Part shown: positions 53,401 to 61,493 of the stretch, piece after piece
Layout: every line of letters starts with the position of its first letter
Position numbering within the stretch: the first letter of the stretch is position 1
Source: Enterobacter sp. RHBSTW-00175
GTDB taxonomy: Bacteria; Pseudomonadota; Gammaproteobacteria; Enterobacterales; Enterobacteriaceae
Direction of reading: 5' to 3'
Length of the DNA stretch: 64,000 nt
Assembly (NCBI RefSeq): GCF_013927005.1
Contig: NZ_CP055930.1
Location: 806,001 to 870,000, forward strand
Notes under the pieces: generated by a model
Told to the model about the DNA's origin: nothing
The model's input: only the letters and a program-made list of their open reading frames with translations
Databases searched by the model: none
Translations under genes and position numbers: made by a program

Positions 53401-54442
53401 GGCCGCCCTGCTGAGTACCACCCGCGCCTCCGGTAGCGGCACCTTTACCGTCGACCCGAACACCGCGCTGCACAATGTGGTGCTGCACTTTGACATTGCA
53501 TCCGTGCTGCCGCTGGGCGGGCTAGGTGTCACCTGGTCGATTACCCTGCAAGGGGCTTCAACGCCGATTGCCTCCAGCTCGTTTAGCGGTGGCTCCACCA
53601 CCATCAACCTGAGCGGGCTGGATCTGGATGCAGGGACATACACCCTGAGCTTTACCGGTACTGCGGGGCCACTGGGTGTGGGCGGCATTACGATCACCCC
53701 ATCCGTAACAGGCACCTCAGTGTTCCTCAATAACTTCGAAACCACCGCCGGGCATCTGGTGACGGGCAATATCTACGACGGTACGGATTCGCAGGGGGCG
53801 CTGGATCAGCTGGCATCGGTGAACACCCGTCTGAGCATCACCGGGTATGACGGCCATGTCACCACGCTTGATCCGTACACCACCAGCAACGCCAGCGCGT
53901 CGATTGTCGGGCATTACGGCACGCTCTCTATTGGCGTGGACGGCAGCTACACCTACACGCTGAACAGCGGGATCTCGCTTTCCACCATGACCAGCAAGGA
54001 GGTCTTCAACTACACCCTGACCGCTGCCAACGGCCAGACCGATACCGCCTCGCTGACCATCAATCTGTCACCGCAGATGACCAGCACCAACCACAACGAC
54101 TTCATGACCGGCAGTGCCTATGGCGACACGCTGATTTATCACGTGCTCGATACCACCACAGGTGCCGGTACCGGGGGCAACGGCACCGGCGATCACTGGA
54201 CCAACTTCTCTGTTTCGCAGGGGGATAATATCGATATCGGCGATTTGCTGGTGGGCTGGAACGGCCAGACATCGTCGCTCGGTAACTATGTGTCCGTCTC
54301 CACTAACGGAAGTAACACCGTGATTTCCATCGACCGCGACGGCACAGGAAGTGCTTACGCCAAAACCACACTGGTCACCCTGGATAATGTTCAGACCACC
54401 TTCGACGAGCTTGTAAATCAGCACCACAACATCATTACCTGA
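44408..54442 (+). CDS. bapA: Giant BapA-like biofilm adhesin
   Basis: The 3344-residue protein begins with the Bap prefix domain (SKLTGVESTTEGTQVTLTHS to about residue 100), then a Gly-rich linker and a Pro/Asp linker. About two dozen Ig-like repeats of 85-105 residues follow, each with the theme AGSTVTIYDNGTxIGT, GxWSFTP and ATDxAGN. From about 2440 three beta domains with the theme YGTLTIxxDGxYTYTL follow. The last 120 residues form the C-terminal secretion domain of type I substrates. It is exported by the TolC-ABC-HlyD genes behind it. No LapD/LapG pair is in the window, although LLAAAGTES near residue 105 resembles a LapG cleavage site. Name by resemblance to Salmonella BapA. Confidence 0.85.
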   Translation: MSKISVISKLTGVESTTEGTQVTLTHSSVIKLHLERSDIDHFARSSNDLIITLHSGETITIKNFYVADAQGLSQLVLEEDGGLLWWVDDPAVVHFESIASTDVLLAAAGTESATGGAVWPWVLGGVAAAGGIALAAGGGGGGGGGGHSSGGNGGQNPGTDPTDPTTPVDPADPDTTAPAAPTITGASDDVGSIQGALSRGQSTDDTRPTFSGVAEAGAKVTIYDNGKAIGTVTAGSDGKWQFTPSSDLSEGAHSITSKATDSAGNTGPASPSFTVIIDTTPPATPGVLSASDRTGSSAIPILSGQYTHAGKPVLSGKGDPGDTITLYDKGVKIGETTVDAKGNWSFTPGKTLSEGAHSLTLTETDPAGNTSGMSRPLNFIIDTQPPATPVAQINGTGDQVTGTAEAGSIITIKNSAGTVIGTTTTDGTGHFTLTLSPALTNGEKISIIATDEAGNPSAPANLNAPDTTPPAIPDGVAVSQDGDHVTGTAEPGSTIIVKGENGQQIGTGTTDNNGHFDVTISPGQKNGELLDVTATDGANNTSQPAHATAPDTTPPAAPTDLDVSADGTELTGKAEAGSTVTVTNSTGTVGTALVDDQGNFTITLNPAQNNGETLTARATDPAGNTGDPASTVAPDTTPAQTPEIIGVTDNQADFTGSVANGGITNDNHPTIYGKGEAGTTLDLYTNGNKIGSTVILSDGTWSFPADVHLVEGGNVITAKAVDSKGQESGWSATWSITVDTSAPNAPVISQVIDDAAASTGNITSGQLTNDTTPTFNGTGEAGATINVMENGNIIGTALVAPNGSWTWTPSSASAFVTGTHNLSFVAVDAAGNHSTTATSFVLNLSTVAPGKPTIDNVTDDVGSEKGPVTSGQPTDDTQPLFEGKTDVGSTVAIYDGSKFLGNATVDASGNWSFTPPLPLGEGSHSITAVAINAAGNTTTSSTFNVVVDTIAPDAPSTPVVTVNPDGTDVILAPGQPTRDTTPTLSGTGTKGDVITIYNGNAVLGTAEVDDTGHWSWTPTTPLPNGTYNITLTATDKDGAGNESAASHGATIIIDTDPPATPSAPTITDNVDAFTGVIANNGTTNDPRPVLSGTGSAGDVITIYDDYNGTKSPIGTATVDINGNWNFQPSALGQGDHTFSTTAKDEAGNVSASGTPITVTVDTLVPAQPSDISINVQGTTLSGTAEAGSTVEIRDANNNLIGTGTADSNNHFSITLTSPQTSGNNLTVTAEDKAGNTSDPASYQVTGTVQPPTIDTIIDDVGILVGNVKGSTSDDTLPVLNGTAAAGSTVNLYQDGLLLTTFTLGASQTSWSYQLTTPLVSGTHSFTATATVGSATSDLSAAASVTIDLISVGVPVIDAVTDNVPPYTGPLTNGQSTNDNTPTLSGTAGVGDIITIFDNGLPIGVATAVANGAWSFTPVPQLDGLHTYTITVTHLGITSLPSMPFMVVIDTTAPDKPTITTITDDVPLYVGGIDKNASTNDTTPTLNGKAEAGSTVTISDNGTVLGTALADVNGNWTFTPSKALADGQHSFTVVATDPLGNQSTVSDSYGITISTTPPAQPTLDTVYDDVQGSVGNLTNGQLTNDNLPTLSGTGSEGNIIHILDNGVQIGTAIVSGGVWSFTPTTALTDGVHNLRIYANDDAGNVSTTTPVFAITVDATAPATPAVTGVLDDVGSITGQIAANGRTDDNRPTLSGTGDAGTTIHIKDGANEIGTAVVTAGGTWTFTPTANLADGLHSLVITATDPAGNTSTGSTTVTFTVDTSAPVAPIVASVIDNVGTTVTLANGDSTNDTTPAFNGTTEGNALITVYDNGKQIGQVTADGSGLWAYTPAALTEGSHSFTFTATDVVGNVGPASPPYVLVVDLTPPAAPAITQAVDDFGTIQGPLGAGQLTDDAQPLLKGTSEPLATVNVYDGGTLIGTTNADINGNWSLQLSANLSETTHSFTARAVDAAGNISNPSAPFQLTVDTTPPAPPVILTVADDAGPNIGNLTSGQLTDDNKPTLSGTAVAGSLVRIYDGSTLLGSVVATNGNLSFTPTSPLTDGSHTLRATASDPAGNVSGDSNTFTLVVDATAPNAPAITSIVDDVGSITGPVTSSTPTNDTRPALNGTAEANSVVKIYDGTTLVGQVTADANGNWSLPQTTTILSDGQHNFTVTATDAAGNTSTASPVTSIVVDTLAPVAPGGLAVVNVGTRVTGTAEAGSTVTITTSGGTVLGTATADGNGNFTATINPAQTSGETLLAFATDKAGNVGLSSPVIAPFTTLPGAPVINTVTDDFGTVKGTLSNGQSTDDATPTLAGTAQPGSTVTLFNNGVSMGTVTADVNGNWSFTAPALSEGAHTFTATASNGTGTGPVSGSIAVVVDTTAPGIPTGTFNADGSVLTGQAEAGSTVTIRLPDGTTYTTTANASGVFSLTFANKQTEGGTLTLNATDAAGNTSLPGQAIAPNLPLSAANNLDELNFTTTATVTDAQYSDYGLLLVGAVGNVLSLLGNNSAQVTFTIDPGASANISINAYGTGAVLSLLNTMQIVVQHWDATNNVWTTVVDSGDGSTLNLLTLGANGVSLNLTGLPQGQYRVLTYNTSLLATGAYSSLDVDVTQTSAGTIVGSNLNVAGNVITDNDAVSGSDNAPSGTLVTQVTNAQGQTIAINASGTTVVHGLYGDLTISANGTYTYTLTTTSASANGRTENFTYTIAHNGSTASAQLVISLGTSSGATVAHATAVDDATSFTFDTSVHAIDNGTSSQGGFTVVGVSLGNVLSLDVLSNLSNPIIYNVDQGTTRTMTLQASVGGVAIGSVFDLYVYKFNAATQTYQQYRYDKSWLTAPLLGGTSGKLTLDLPAGQYLFLLNTASGITALTGYTLNVLEDHVYTVSSTDGSTTGNVMADDILPTGVTATVTEVNGVQVNATGTTTIQGLYGTLTIDAQGHYSYTLKAGTGADKIRTPDTFVYTITDSTGHKDSASLNITPTPHALDAIDDVSKLVTFDATQHIAAWSDTSVGSASWQAALLSTTRASGSGTFTVDPNTALHNVVLHFDIASVLPLGGLGVTWSITLQGASTPIASSSFSGGSTTINLSGLDLDAGTYTLSFTGTAGPLGVGGITITPSVTGTSVFLNNFETTAGHLVTGNIYDGTDSQGALDQLASVNTRLSITGYDGHVTTLDPYTTSNASASIVGHYGTLSIGVDGSYTYTLNSGISLSTMTSKEVFNYTLTAANGQTDTASLTINLSPQMTSTNHNDFMTGSAYGDTLIYHVLDTTTGAGTGGNGTGDHWTNFSVSQGDNIDIGDLLVGWNGQTSSLGNYVSVSTNGSNTVISIDRDGTGSAYAKTTLVTLDNVQTTFDELVNQHHNIIT

Positions 54443-54458
54443 CAGCCGAAAATAATGA

Positions 54459-54479
54459 CCCGGGCGCTTGCCGCCCGGG
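54459..54479 (+). other. Intercistronic hairpin between adhesin and tolC-like gene
   Basis: CCCGGGCG (54459-54466) pairs with CGCCCGGG (54472-54479) around CTTGC. No T-run, so it is probably an mRNA-stabilising or attenuating hairpin that sets the ratio of adhesin to transporter. Confidence 0.75.
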
Positions 54480-54521
54480 CATAGACAACATAAAGCGGTA
54501 CTCTTTTATTAGGGACAAGAC

Positions 54522-55922
54522 ATGAGAAAAAGAATGCCTCGCTGGTGGCTCTCGTGCTGCCTGTTTTCTGTACCCGTGTTGCCTGCTCAGGCGGTTGTGA
54601 TTAATGCCGAACAGCTGAGTGCTGAGCAGGAACTTCCCTCTCTTGAAGGCCGCGTTGCACTTCCGACCAGCAAAACACCGCCGGGCGTATTAAACCTGGA
54701 TGACGCCGTCGTCCGCGCCGTGAGCTGGCATCCGGCCATCAGCGAAGCGGTGGGAAAACTCTTCCAGCAATCAGAACAGGTCGATGTCGCCAAATCGAAA
54801 TACTATCCGCAGGTTAACGCCGGGATGGATAGCGGCTACACGCATAATGGCGGCGACTCCGGTTTTACCCCTTCACTGGTGCTCTCGCTTTCGCAAATGC
54901 TGTATGACTTCGGCAAAGTGGCAAGCCAGGTGCGCGCCGAAAACGCTGGCGTCGCACAACAGCAGGCCAATGTGCTGGTCAGTATCGATACCATTGCCCA
55001 CGACACGGCCACCGCCATGGTGCAGGTTCAGACCTGGCAACAGATGGTTGAAACCGCCAGAGAGCAGCTTGATGCCCTGAACGCAATCGGCAAGCTCACC
55101 CGCCAGCGTAACGACGAAGGGGCGACGTCGCTCTCAGACGTAGTACAAACCGATGCCCGTGTTGAAGGCGCACGCGCACAGTTAATGCAGTATCAGGCCA
55201 ACCTGGACAGCTCGCGCGCCACGCTGATGAGCAACCTCAGCTGGAATACACTGGGCGCAATCAGCAATGATTTCCCGGACCGAATGAAACGCAGCTGCGA
55301 CATCGCTGAGCCAGACGACCGGCTAGTGCCGGCGGTGCTTGCGGCCTGGGCGCAGGCTAATATCGCGCAGGCCAATCTGGACTACGCCAACGCCCAGATG
55401 ACCCCGACCGTCTCGCTGGAGCCGGAAGTTCGCCACTATCTGAATGACAACTATGCGGGACACGGTTCACTGGATCGCACCCAGTATTCCGCGTGGGTCA
55501 AAGTCGAGATGCCGCTCTATCAGGGCGGCGGGTTAACCGCGCGGCGCAATGCAGCCGGACACGCGGTTGAAGCGGCACAGTCTACCATTCAACGCACGCG
55601 GCTGGACGTCAGACAAAAACTGCTGGAATCGCGCAGCCAGGTGATGAGCCTGCTCAGCACATTGCAGATCCAGTCCCGCCAGGAATCGCTCAGCGTGCGC
55701 ACCCGCGAGCTCTACCAGCAACAGTATCTTGAGCTTGGCTCACGCCCGCTGCTGGACGTGCTAAACGCTGAACAAGAGGTCTACCAGGCGCGTTTTACTC
55801 AGCAGCAAACGCTCGGCCAGTTGCATCAACTCCAGCTGAACTGCCTGTACAACACGGGCCGTATGCGCCACGCCTTTAGCCTGGATAACCGCACGATCCA
55901 GTCTGTGGAGATCCAGCCATGA
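54522..55922 (+). CDS. TolC-family outer-membrane channel of the type I system
   Basis: The 466-residue protein has a signal peptide (LSCCLFSVPVLPAQA) and two outer-membrane efflux repeats: VSWHPAISEAVGKLFQQSEQ with YPQVNAGMDSGYTHNG, and the second around ANAQMTPTVSLEPEVRHYL. YDFGKVASQVRAENAGVAQQ and PLYQGGGLTARRNAAGHAVE are typical helical barrel segments. It is the dedicated exit duct for the adhesin. It follows the adhesin by 79 bp and overlaps the ABC gene by four bases. The order adhesin, TolC, ABC, HlyD equals that of Salmonella bapABCD. Confidence 0.93.
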   Translation: MRKRMPRWWLSCCLFSVPVLPAQAVVINAEQLSAEQELPSLEGRVALPTSKTPPGVLNLDDAVVRAVSWHPAISEAVGKLFQQSEQVDVAKSKYYPQVNAGMDSGYTHNGGDSGFTPSLVLSLSQMLYDFGKVASQVRAENAGVAQQQANVLVSIDTIAHDTATAMVQVQTWQQMVETAREQLDALNAIGKLTRQRNDEGATSLSDVVQTDARVEGARAQLMQYQANLDSSRATLMSNLSWNTLGAISNDFPDRMKRSCDIAEPDDRLVPAVLAAWAQANIAQANLDYANAQMTPTVSLEPEVRHYLNDNYAGHGSLDRTQYSAWVKVEMPLYQGGGLTARRNAAGHAVEAAQSTIQRTRLDVRQKLLESRSQVMSLLSTLQIQSRQESLSVRTRELYQQQYLELGSRPLLDVLNAEQEVYQARFTQQQTLGQLHQLQLNCLYNTGRMRHAFSLDNRTIQSVEIQP

Positions 55923-58105
55923 AACACACCGACCCATCGCAAAACGAACCGATTTCGGATCAGGCCCTGGCGCACTGGGCCCAGGCATTTGGTCATGTTG
56001 CCGATCACTACCGGGTGGCCTGTTCCCCCGGCGCGCTGGTTGCGGACGCCCCGTGGCTCAGCGGCAAACCGATGATAAACGCCCTCACCCTGCTGGCGCG
56101 TGAGGCCGGGCTTTCGTTCCAGCTTTTGCACTCCACGCAGGACGCCATCAACAGCTGGCGTTTGCCGCTGGTGGTTGAGCTGAAAGAGGGCAAGATTGGC
56201 GTCATTGAATACTTTGACGGCGAAGACACGCTGGAGATCTGTTTTATCGACAGCACGCCGCAAACTAACCGTCTATCCCTTCAGGCGCTGCTGCCCGCCA
56301 TTCGTCATGTGGCCGCCCTGCGCCCGCTGGCGGCCTTAAAAGACAGCCGCGTGGATGCCTATATTTCGAAGTATCGCCCGGACTGGCTCTACCGACTGGT
56401 AATGCGCGACCTGCGCCCCTACACCTGGGTGATGCTGGCTGCCCTCTTTATCAACCTGTTATCCCTTTCTGGCGTGGTCTTTTCGATGCAGGTATATGAC
56501 CGGGTGATCCCCGCCCAGTCGTACCCCACCCTGTATGTGCTGACGATTGGCGTGCTGATTGCCACCCTGTTTGGCTTTGTGCTGCGTATCGCCCGGGGTC
56601 ACATTATGGATCTGCTGGGTAAACGCGCCGATTTACGCGTCTCTGACCGGGTCTTCGGCCATGCCCTGCGCCTGCGTAACAGCGCGGTGCCTCGCTCCAC
56701 CGGCAGCTTTATCTCGCAGCTGCGCGAGCTGGAGCAGATCCGCGAAATGGTCACCTCGTCGACCATTTCCACCATTGTCGACCTGCCCTTCTTTCTGCTG
56801 TTTGTGGTGGTGCTGGCAATCATTGCCCCACCGCTGGCGTGGATTGCGCCGGTAGCCGCCGTGCTGATGGTGCTGCCTGGTATTCTGTTGCAGAAAAAGC
56901 TGGCGGAGCTGGCGAAACAATCGGCCCATGAATCCACCCTGCGCAATGCGGTACTGGTCGAGAGCGTTCAGGGGCTGGAAGACATCAAGCTGATGCAGGC
57001 GGAAAACCGCTTCCTGCAACAGTGGAACAGCTACATCCAGATCACCGCAGAATCTGGCCTGCGCACCCGCGAGCTGAGCCAGGGGCTGATCAACTGGGGG
57101 ATGACGATCCAGAGCCTGGTCTACGCAGGGGTGATCGTTTTCGGCGCACCGATGGTTATCGAAGGCTCCTTAACCACGGGCTCCGTGGTTGCCGCCTCGA
57201 TGCTGGCCTCGCGCATGATTGCCCCGATGGCCACCCTGTGCGGCGTGCTGGCGCGCTGGCAGCAGGTGAAAGCCGCCAAAGAGGGCCTGGACAGCATCAT
57301 GCAGTTGCCCACCGAAAACCTGAGAGAAGACACCCCGATTCGCCAGGATGTGCTGCGCGGGCACTATCTATTCGATCAGGCGCAGTTTCGCTATCACCCG
57401 GAAGACCCGCGCATGGCGCTGCGCATCAACCGGCTGGAGATCAAACCCGGTGAGAGCATCGCGATCCTCGGGCGCAACGGCGCGGGCAAATCGACGCTGC
57501 TTCAGGCGCTGGCGGGCGGTATGGAGCTGGCCAGCGGCGAGCTGCGTCTGGACAACTTCAGCCTGCCGCATCTGGACGTGGCCGACCTGCGGCGCAACGT
57601 GGGCTTTATGACCCAGAATGCGCGGTTATTCCACGGCACGCTGCGCGAGAACATCACGCTCGGGATGCCACGTGCCACCGACGAAGAGATCGTTAATGTG
57701 CTGGAGATGTGCGGCGCGGCAAGCTTTGTACAGAAGCTACCAAAGGGGCTGGACTACCCGATCATGGAAAATGGTGTGGGATTGTCCGGCGGCCAGCGGC
57801 AATCCATTTTGCTGGCGCGAATGCTCCTGCGCGATCCCAATATCGTCCTGCTCGACGAACCCACTGCCTCTCTTGATGAACATACCGAACGCGAGTTTAT
57901 TCAGCGCCTGAGTCAGTGGCTGGGCAACCGCACGCTGGTTGTCGCCACACACCGCGTGCCCGTACTGGAACTGGTTGAGCGCGTGGTGGTGCTGAAAGAA
58001 GGGATGCTGGTCATGGATGCGCCGAAAGCGCAGGCCCTCAACAACAGCCGAATGCAGCAACAGGCGAACGGACGGGAGTGGAAAAATGAAAACCAGTCAG
58101 CATGA
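55919..58105 (+). CDS. Type I secretion ABC transporter with C39-like domain
   Basis: The 728-residue protein has an N-terminal C39-like domain of about 140 residues in which the catalytic Cys is not evident, so it recruits rather than cleaves substrate. Six membrane helices follow (LYRLVMRDLRPYTWVMLAAL onward), then an ABC domain with Walker A LGRNGAGKST, signature LSGGQRQ and Walker B IVLLDEPTASLDE. This is the LapB/BapC class of inner-membrane ATPases for giant adhesins. It overlaps the TolC gene by four bases and the HlyD gene by 20. Confidence 0.95.
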   Translation: MKHTDPSQNEPISDQALAHWAQAFGHVADHYRVACSPGALVADAPWLSGKPMINALTLLAREAGLSFQLLHSTQDAINSWRLPLVVELKEGKIGVIEYFDGEDTLEICFIDSTPQTNRLSLQALLPAIRHVAALRPLAALKDSRVDAYISKYRPDWLYRLVMRDLRPYTWVMLAALFINLLSLSGVVFSMQVYDRVIPAQSYPTLYVLTIGVLIATLFGFVLRIARGHIMDLLGKRADLRVSDRVFGHALRLRNSAVPRSTGSFISQLRELEQIREMVTSSTISTIVDLPFFLLFVVVLAIIAPPLAWIAPVAAVLMVLPGILLQKKLAELAKQSAHESTLRNAVLVESVQGLEDIKLMQAENRFLQQWNSYIQITAESGLRTRELSQGLINWGMTIQSLVYAGVIVFGAPMVIEGSLTTGSVVAASMLASRMIAPMATLCGVLARWQQVKAAKEGLDSIMQLPTENLREDTPIRQDVLRGHYLFDQAQFRYHPEDPRMALRINRLEIKPGESIAILGRNGAGKSTLLQALAGGMELASGELRLDNFSLPHLDVADLRRNVGFMTQNARLFHGTLRENITLGMPRATDEEIVNVLEMCGAASFVQKLPKGLDYPIMENGVGLSGGQRQSILLARMLLRDPNIVLLDEPTASLDEHTEREFIQRLSQWLGNRTLVVATHRVPVLELVERVVVLKEGMLVMDAPKAQALNNSRMQQQANGREWKNENQSA

Positions 58106-59285
58106 TGCCGCAACGATGGACGATCTGGACAATACGCTTGATTCGGAAAGCGGCTATTCCGGCGCGCGACGCATTGTACTGTGGACGCTTCTGCTGTTTA
58201 TCGTCACCGGCGTGTGGGCATGGTTCGGAATGCTGGATGAAGTCTCTACGGGAACCGGCAAAGTGATCCCAAGCTCTCGCGAACAGGTATTGCAGTCGCT
58301 CGATGGCGGAATACTGGCCGGGCTGAACGTGCATGAAGGGGATCAGGTTCAGGCAGGCCAGGTACTGGCAAGGCTCGACCCGACCCGTTCTGAGTCCAAC
58401 GTGGGGGAAAGTGCCGCCCGCTACCGCGCATCGCTGGCGTCCAGCGTGCGTTTAACCGCAGAAGTTAACGACCTTCCGCTGGTTTTTCCTGAATCATTAA
58501 AAGCCTGGCCTGACCTTCTCGCCACCGAAACCCATCTCTACAAATCCCGCCGCGCACAGCTTGAAGACACCGTGCGTGAACTGAACTCGGCCCTGAGTCT
58601 GGCGAATAAAGAGCTGGCGATAACGGAGCGTCTGGTAAAAACCGGTGCCGCCAGCCACGTTGAAGTGCTGCGTCTTCAGCGGCAGAAAAGCGACCTGGAA
58701 CTCAAGCTGACAGACGTGCGTTCGCAGTATTACGTGCAGGCGCGCGAGGCGCTGTCAAAAGCCAATGCCGAAGTGGATATGCTCTCCGCTATTCTTAAAG
58801 GACGTGAGGATTCCGTTACCCGCCTGACGGTACGCTCCCCTGTTCGCGGCATTGTGAAAAACATCAAAGTCACGACCATCGGCGGTGTGATCCCGCCAAA
58901 CGGCGAGCTGATGGAGATTGTCCCGGTGGACGATCATCTGCTGATTGAAACCCGCCTTTCGCCGCGCGACATCGCCTTTATTCATCCCGGGCAAAAAGCA
59001 CTGGTGAAGATAACCGCCTATGACTACGCCATTTACGGCGGTTTGCACGGGGTGGTGGAAACCATCTCCCCGGACACCATTCAGGACGAAGCCAAACCGG
59101 AAGTGTTTTATTACCGGGTGTTTATCCGCACCAGCCAGGATTTTCTGGTGAATAAAGCGGGAAGGCATTTTTCGATTGTGCCAGGGATGATTGCCACGGT
59201 GGATATCAAAACCGGCGAAAAAACCGTGCTGGATTATATGATTAAGCCGTTTAACCGGGCGAAAGAGGCGCTGAGAGAGCGGTGA
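58086..59285 (+). CDS. HlyD-family membrane fusion protein
   Basis: The start is the ATG at 58086, with GGGAGTGG upstream, inside the end of the ABC gene. The 399-residue protein has one membrane helix (RRIVLWTLLLFIVTGVWAWF), a lipoyl half (VLQSLDGGILAGLNVHEGDQ), a long helical hairpin, the second lipoyl half (LTVRSPVRGIVKNIKVTTIG) and a C-terminal beta domain ending EKTVLDYMIKPF, the usual HlyD signature. It bridges the ABC pump and the TolC channel. Last gene of the adhesin operon; the palindromic repeat at 59300 probably ends the transcript. Confidence 0.95.
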   Translation: MKTSQHDAATMDDLDNTLDSESGYSGARRIVLWTLLLFIVTGVWAWFGMLDEVSTGTGKVIPSSREQVLQSLDGGILAGLNVHEGDQVQAGQVLARLDPTRSESNVGESAARYRASLASSVRLTAEVNDLPLVFPESLKAWPDLLATETHLYKSRRAQLEDTVRELNSALSLANKELAITERLVKTGAASHVEVLRLQRQKSDLELKLTDVRSQYYVQAREALSKANAEVDMLSAILKGREDSVTRLTVRSPVRGIVKNIKVTTIGGVIPPNGELMEIVPVDDHLLIETRLSPRDIAFIHPGQKALVKITAYDYAIYGGLHGVVETISPDTIQDEAKPEVFYYRVFIRTSQDFLVNKAGRHFSIVPGMIATVDIKTGEKTVLDYMIKPFNRAKEALRER

Positions 59286-59295
59286 TTTTTGGTTT

Positions 59296-59377
59296 TCGCC
59301 CTCTCCCTGTGGGAGAGGTCATACGAGCACGGACGGCCCCCTCTCCTCTTTGGGGAGAGGGCTGGGGTGAGGGGGAA
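59296..59377. repeat. Palindromic repeats of CCCTCTCCC type
   Basis: CCCTCTCCC-tgt-GGGAGAGG at 59302-59321 and CCCCTCTCC...GGGGAGAGGG at 59338-59361. This is the REP-like unit widespread between operons in Enterobacter-like genomes. The first hairpin may also terminate the adhesin operon. Confidence 0.7.
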
Positions 59378-59660
59378 CATACGGCTCAGGTGGTCATTCC
59401 GTTCACTTTACGTTCCTTGCTACTCTGTCACCACAATACCGGTGAACGTGCCAGGGTAGCTCACCGCCGCTACCCTGGCGACCCGGGCTCCCGGCAAGAA
59501 AATCGTCGCTTCGCGATGCCCTCAGCGTTTGCTCCAGGCTAACCGGGGACGGGCGGATGAAACGTCCCTGTAAAGTCGCCCTCGCCGCGCATCCATGCGC
59601 GTCGCCCCGGCCTTCCGTAAACGCTTCGGCGATTTTCAGCCGGACCATGACACCGCTGTA
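59378..59660. repeat. GC-rich palindromic element with GGCGCAT...ATGCGCC core (copy 1)
   Basis: The stretch 59575-59613 reads, on the minus strand, AAGGCCGGGGCGACGCGCAT followed by GGATGCGCGGCGAGGGC. A close copy in the opposite orientation starts at 63950. No protein-coding content is credible in 59400-59650. Confidence 0.65.
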
Positions 59661-59923
59661 AGTCCCTTAATTCAATGGCGTAATATCATCGCTGAATTAA
59701 AGACAAAAATTACTGGGGAACCATCAGCCCTGTGGGAGAGGAACATTCAAAATCATTGACTATAACCCAATCACAAACTTGTTATAACCAACTGATTAAA
59801 AAGCCAATTTAATAGTTGTGCAATCTCAAGCGAATGCATACGGTTTCAACGTAATAGCACCCACAACGACACCCGCTGTTATGCAAATTGTATGCACCGC
59901 TTATGCAAAAGGAGATAGCAACA

Positions 59924-60609
59924 ATGCGGTTAAATGATAGTGTGTTCGGCGGACTACGCACAAAAGAATCTGCTTACTATGTTTTCCGGGATGATGGTAC
60001 AAGAGGCACCGGACGTTTAGGTATCAAAATTTTCCCTTCAGGACGTAAGTCTTTCGTCTATCGTTTCCAGGTCGGGGGAAAGCGCCAGTTTAAAACGCTG
60101 GGAGACTGGCCTCACTTCACGCTCGAACAGGCAACGCAACGTTATGCTGAACTGGCAGGTATGGCGCACCAGGCACGTTCTGATGCGATGGGTAAAAAAA
60201 TGCGCACCGGAACACTGCGCGAGCTGTTTGGAGCATTTCAGGCGTTTAAATCGCTCTCTGGCCATCGCAGTACAATCGGTCAATACGGCGCACACCTGGA
60301 ACAGCTAATCAAGCTGGAGCTTTTTACAGGTGATGAATCAGCTAACGAGATCACCTCTGTACAGATCACCCGCAAACATTTTGATAAGTCATTTACGATG
60401 AGGGATATACGCCGTACATTTAAAACTTTGGCGGGTATGCTGCATTTTCTGAAAACGAACGTGATATTGTAAACCAACATGTAAACAAGACAATCAATAA
60501 AAAGCACTATGATAAATATGATTATTTCATTGAAAAACGTGAAACAACTGAAAAATGGGGAAAGGCTTTAAACTTACTGCTTTCCGTCGACGGACTTAAA
60601 GGAATTTAA
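59924..60609 (+). pseudogene. Decayed P4-type integrase
   Basis: The gene starts MRLNDSVFGGLRTKESAYYV at 59924 with GGAGAT upstream, and the N-terminal arm-binding domain is intact. After about 140 residues it jumps to the C-terminal part FTMRDIRRTFKTLAG, so the catalytic core containing the first Arg is deleted. The frame then shifts near 60440. In the other frame SENERDIVNQHVNKTINK, KHYDKYDYFIEKRETTEKWG and a TAA at 60607 complete a normal integrase tail. It cannot be active. It marks the left edge of a former island that brought the genes at 60797-63336. Confidence 0.85.
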
Positions 60610-60679
60610 ATGATAGTTGAGAACCAAAAAACCCTCTAAATTATTCGCGCGATGATTATTAATTGAATATCAATTTACA

Positions 60680-60714
60680 GCCTGAATTTTAAAGAAAAAA
60701 ATTCAGGCTTTTTT
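60680..60714 (+). terminator. Rho-independent terminator after the integrase remnant
   Basis: GCCTGAATTTT (60680-60690) pairs with AAAATTCAGGC (60698-60708), followed by T6. Confidence 0.9.
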
Positions 60715-60796
60715 AGTGCTAGTGTGATCATGACCTCATTATCTAATTATAAAAACGTGTGATGTTCAGCCTTTAATAAAAGGAAGTGAATGATGC

Positions 60797-61486
60797 ATGT
60801 ATTTTTTTCAGGAAGATAAAAACATCAATCAGTATATATGTCAGCATGAATTATGGGTTCTTGCCCGTGTTGTTGATTTATATAACAGCAATACAAACAA
60901 AGAAGAAAAAATGTTAGAGCCACTCTGGAGGAAATACCGTGAAGGATTAGAAGGGATCATGGTATTTTTTTCGAGAATAGAAGCAGCAATATACAGCATT
61001 CATCTGGAGAAAAAATTCCGGCAAAAATGGGCGGTTTATTCTTTGAATGAATTAAATATTAAAGAAATGATAATACATAATCAGAGTATTAAAAACACTG
61101 ATGATTATAATTTATTACTTAGTGCAGGTTTTTGGGCAAATAAAGATAATCAATTAATGTATTCAGGTTATCATCTGGTACAGGTTACGATTCCTGTAAC
61201 CTATAATTCCAATGCTGTAGCAAATAAAGAAGGTCATGCAATATTAAGAATACCTTCGAGCGTTGTTGAGCGCTTTGAAAAATACTGGAGAGGAAGATTT
61301 TCAGATTTTAAAGAGTATACCGGATTTATGACAGGTTCTGATAATGAAATTATGGCGCAAGCCTTACTCGCATACAATCATATAAATTTAACTGAATCTA
61401 ACAGTATAGAAGACTGTAAATATATTGTTACCTGGAAAAACAACTGGATTTTTAATAATCCGGATAATCTAACTTTGATTAAATGA
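60797..61486 (+). CDS. Unknown protein upstream of the PAAR effector gene
   Basis: The 229-residue protein is AT-rich in coding and largely helical (QHELWVLARVVDLYNSNTNK, FFSRIEAAIYSIHLEKKFRQ). A later mixed region holds HLVQVTIPVTYNSNAVANKE and GHAILRIPSSVVERFEKYWR. No signal peptide. I do not recognise it. It is seven bases from the PAAR gene and shares its direction, the place where type VI adaptor or chaperone genes are usually found; it lacks obvious DUF4123 or DUF1795 features. A role in loading the effector is inferred only from position. Confidence 0.6.
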   Translation: MYFFQEDKNINQYICQHELWVLARVVDLYNSNTNKEEKMLEPLWRKYREGLEGIMVFFSRIEAAIYSIHLEKKFRQKWAVYSLNELNIKEMIIHNQSIKNTDDYNLLLSAGFWANKDNQLMYSGYHLVQVTIPVTYNSNAVANKEGHAILRIPSSVVERFEKYWRGRFSDFKEYTGFMTGSDNEIMAQALLAYNHINLTESNSIEDCKYIVTWKNNWIFNNPDNLTLIK

Positions 61487-61493
61487 GGTCGTA

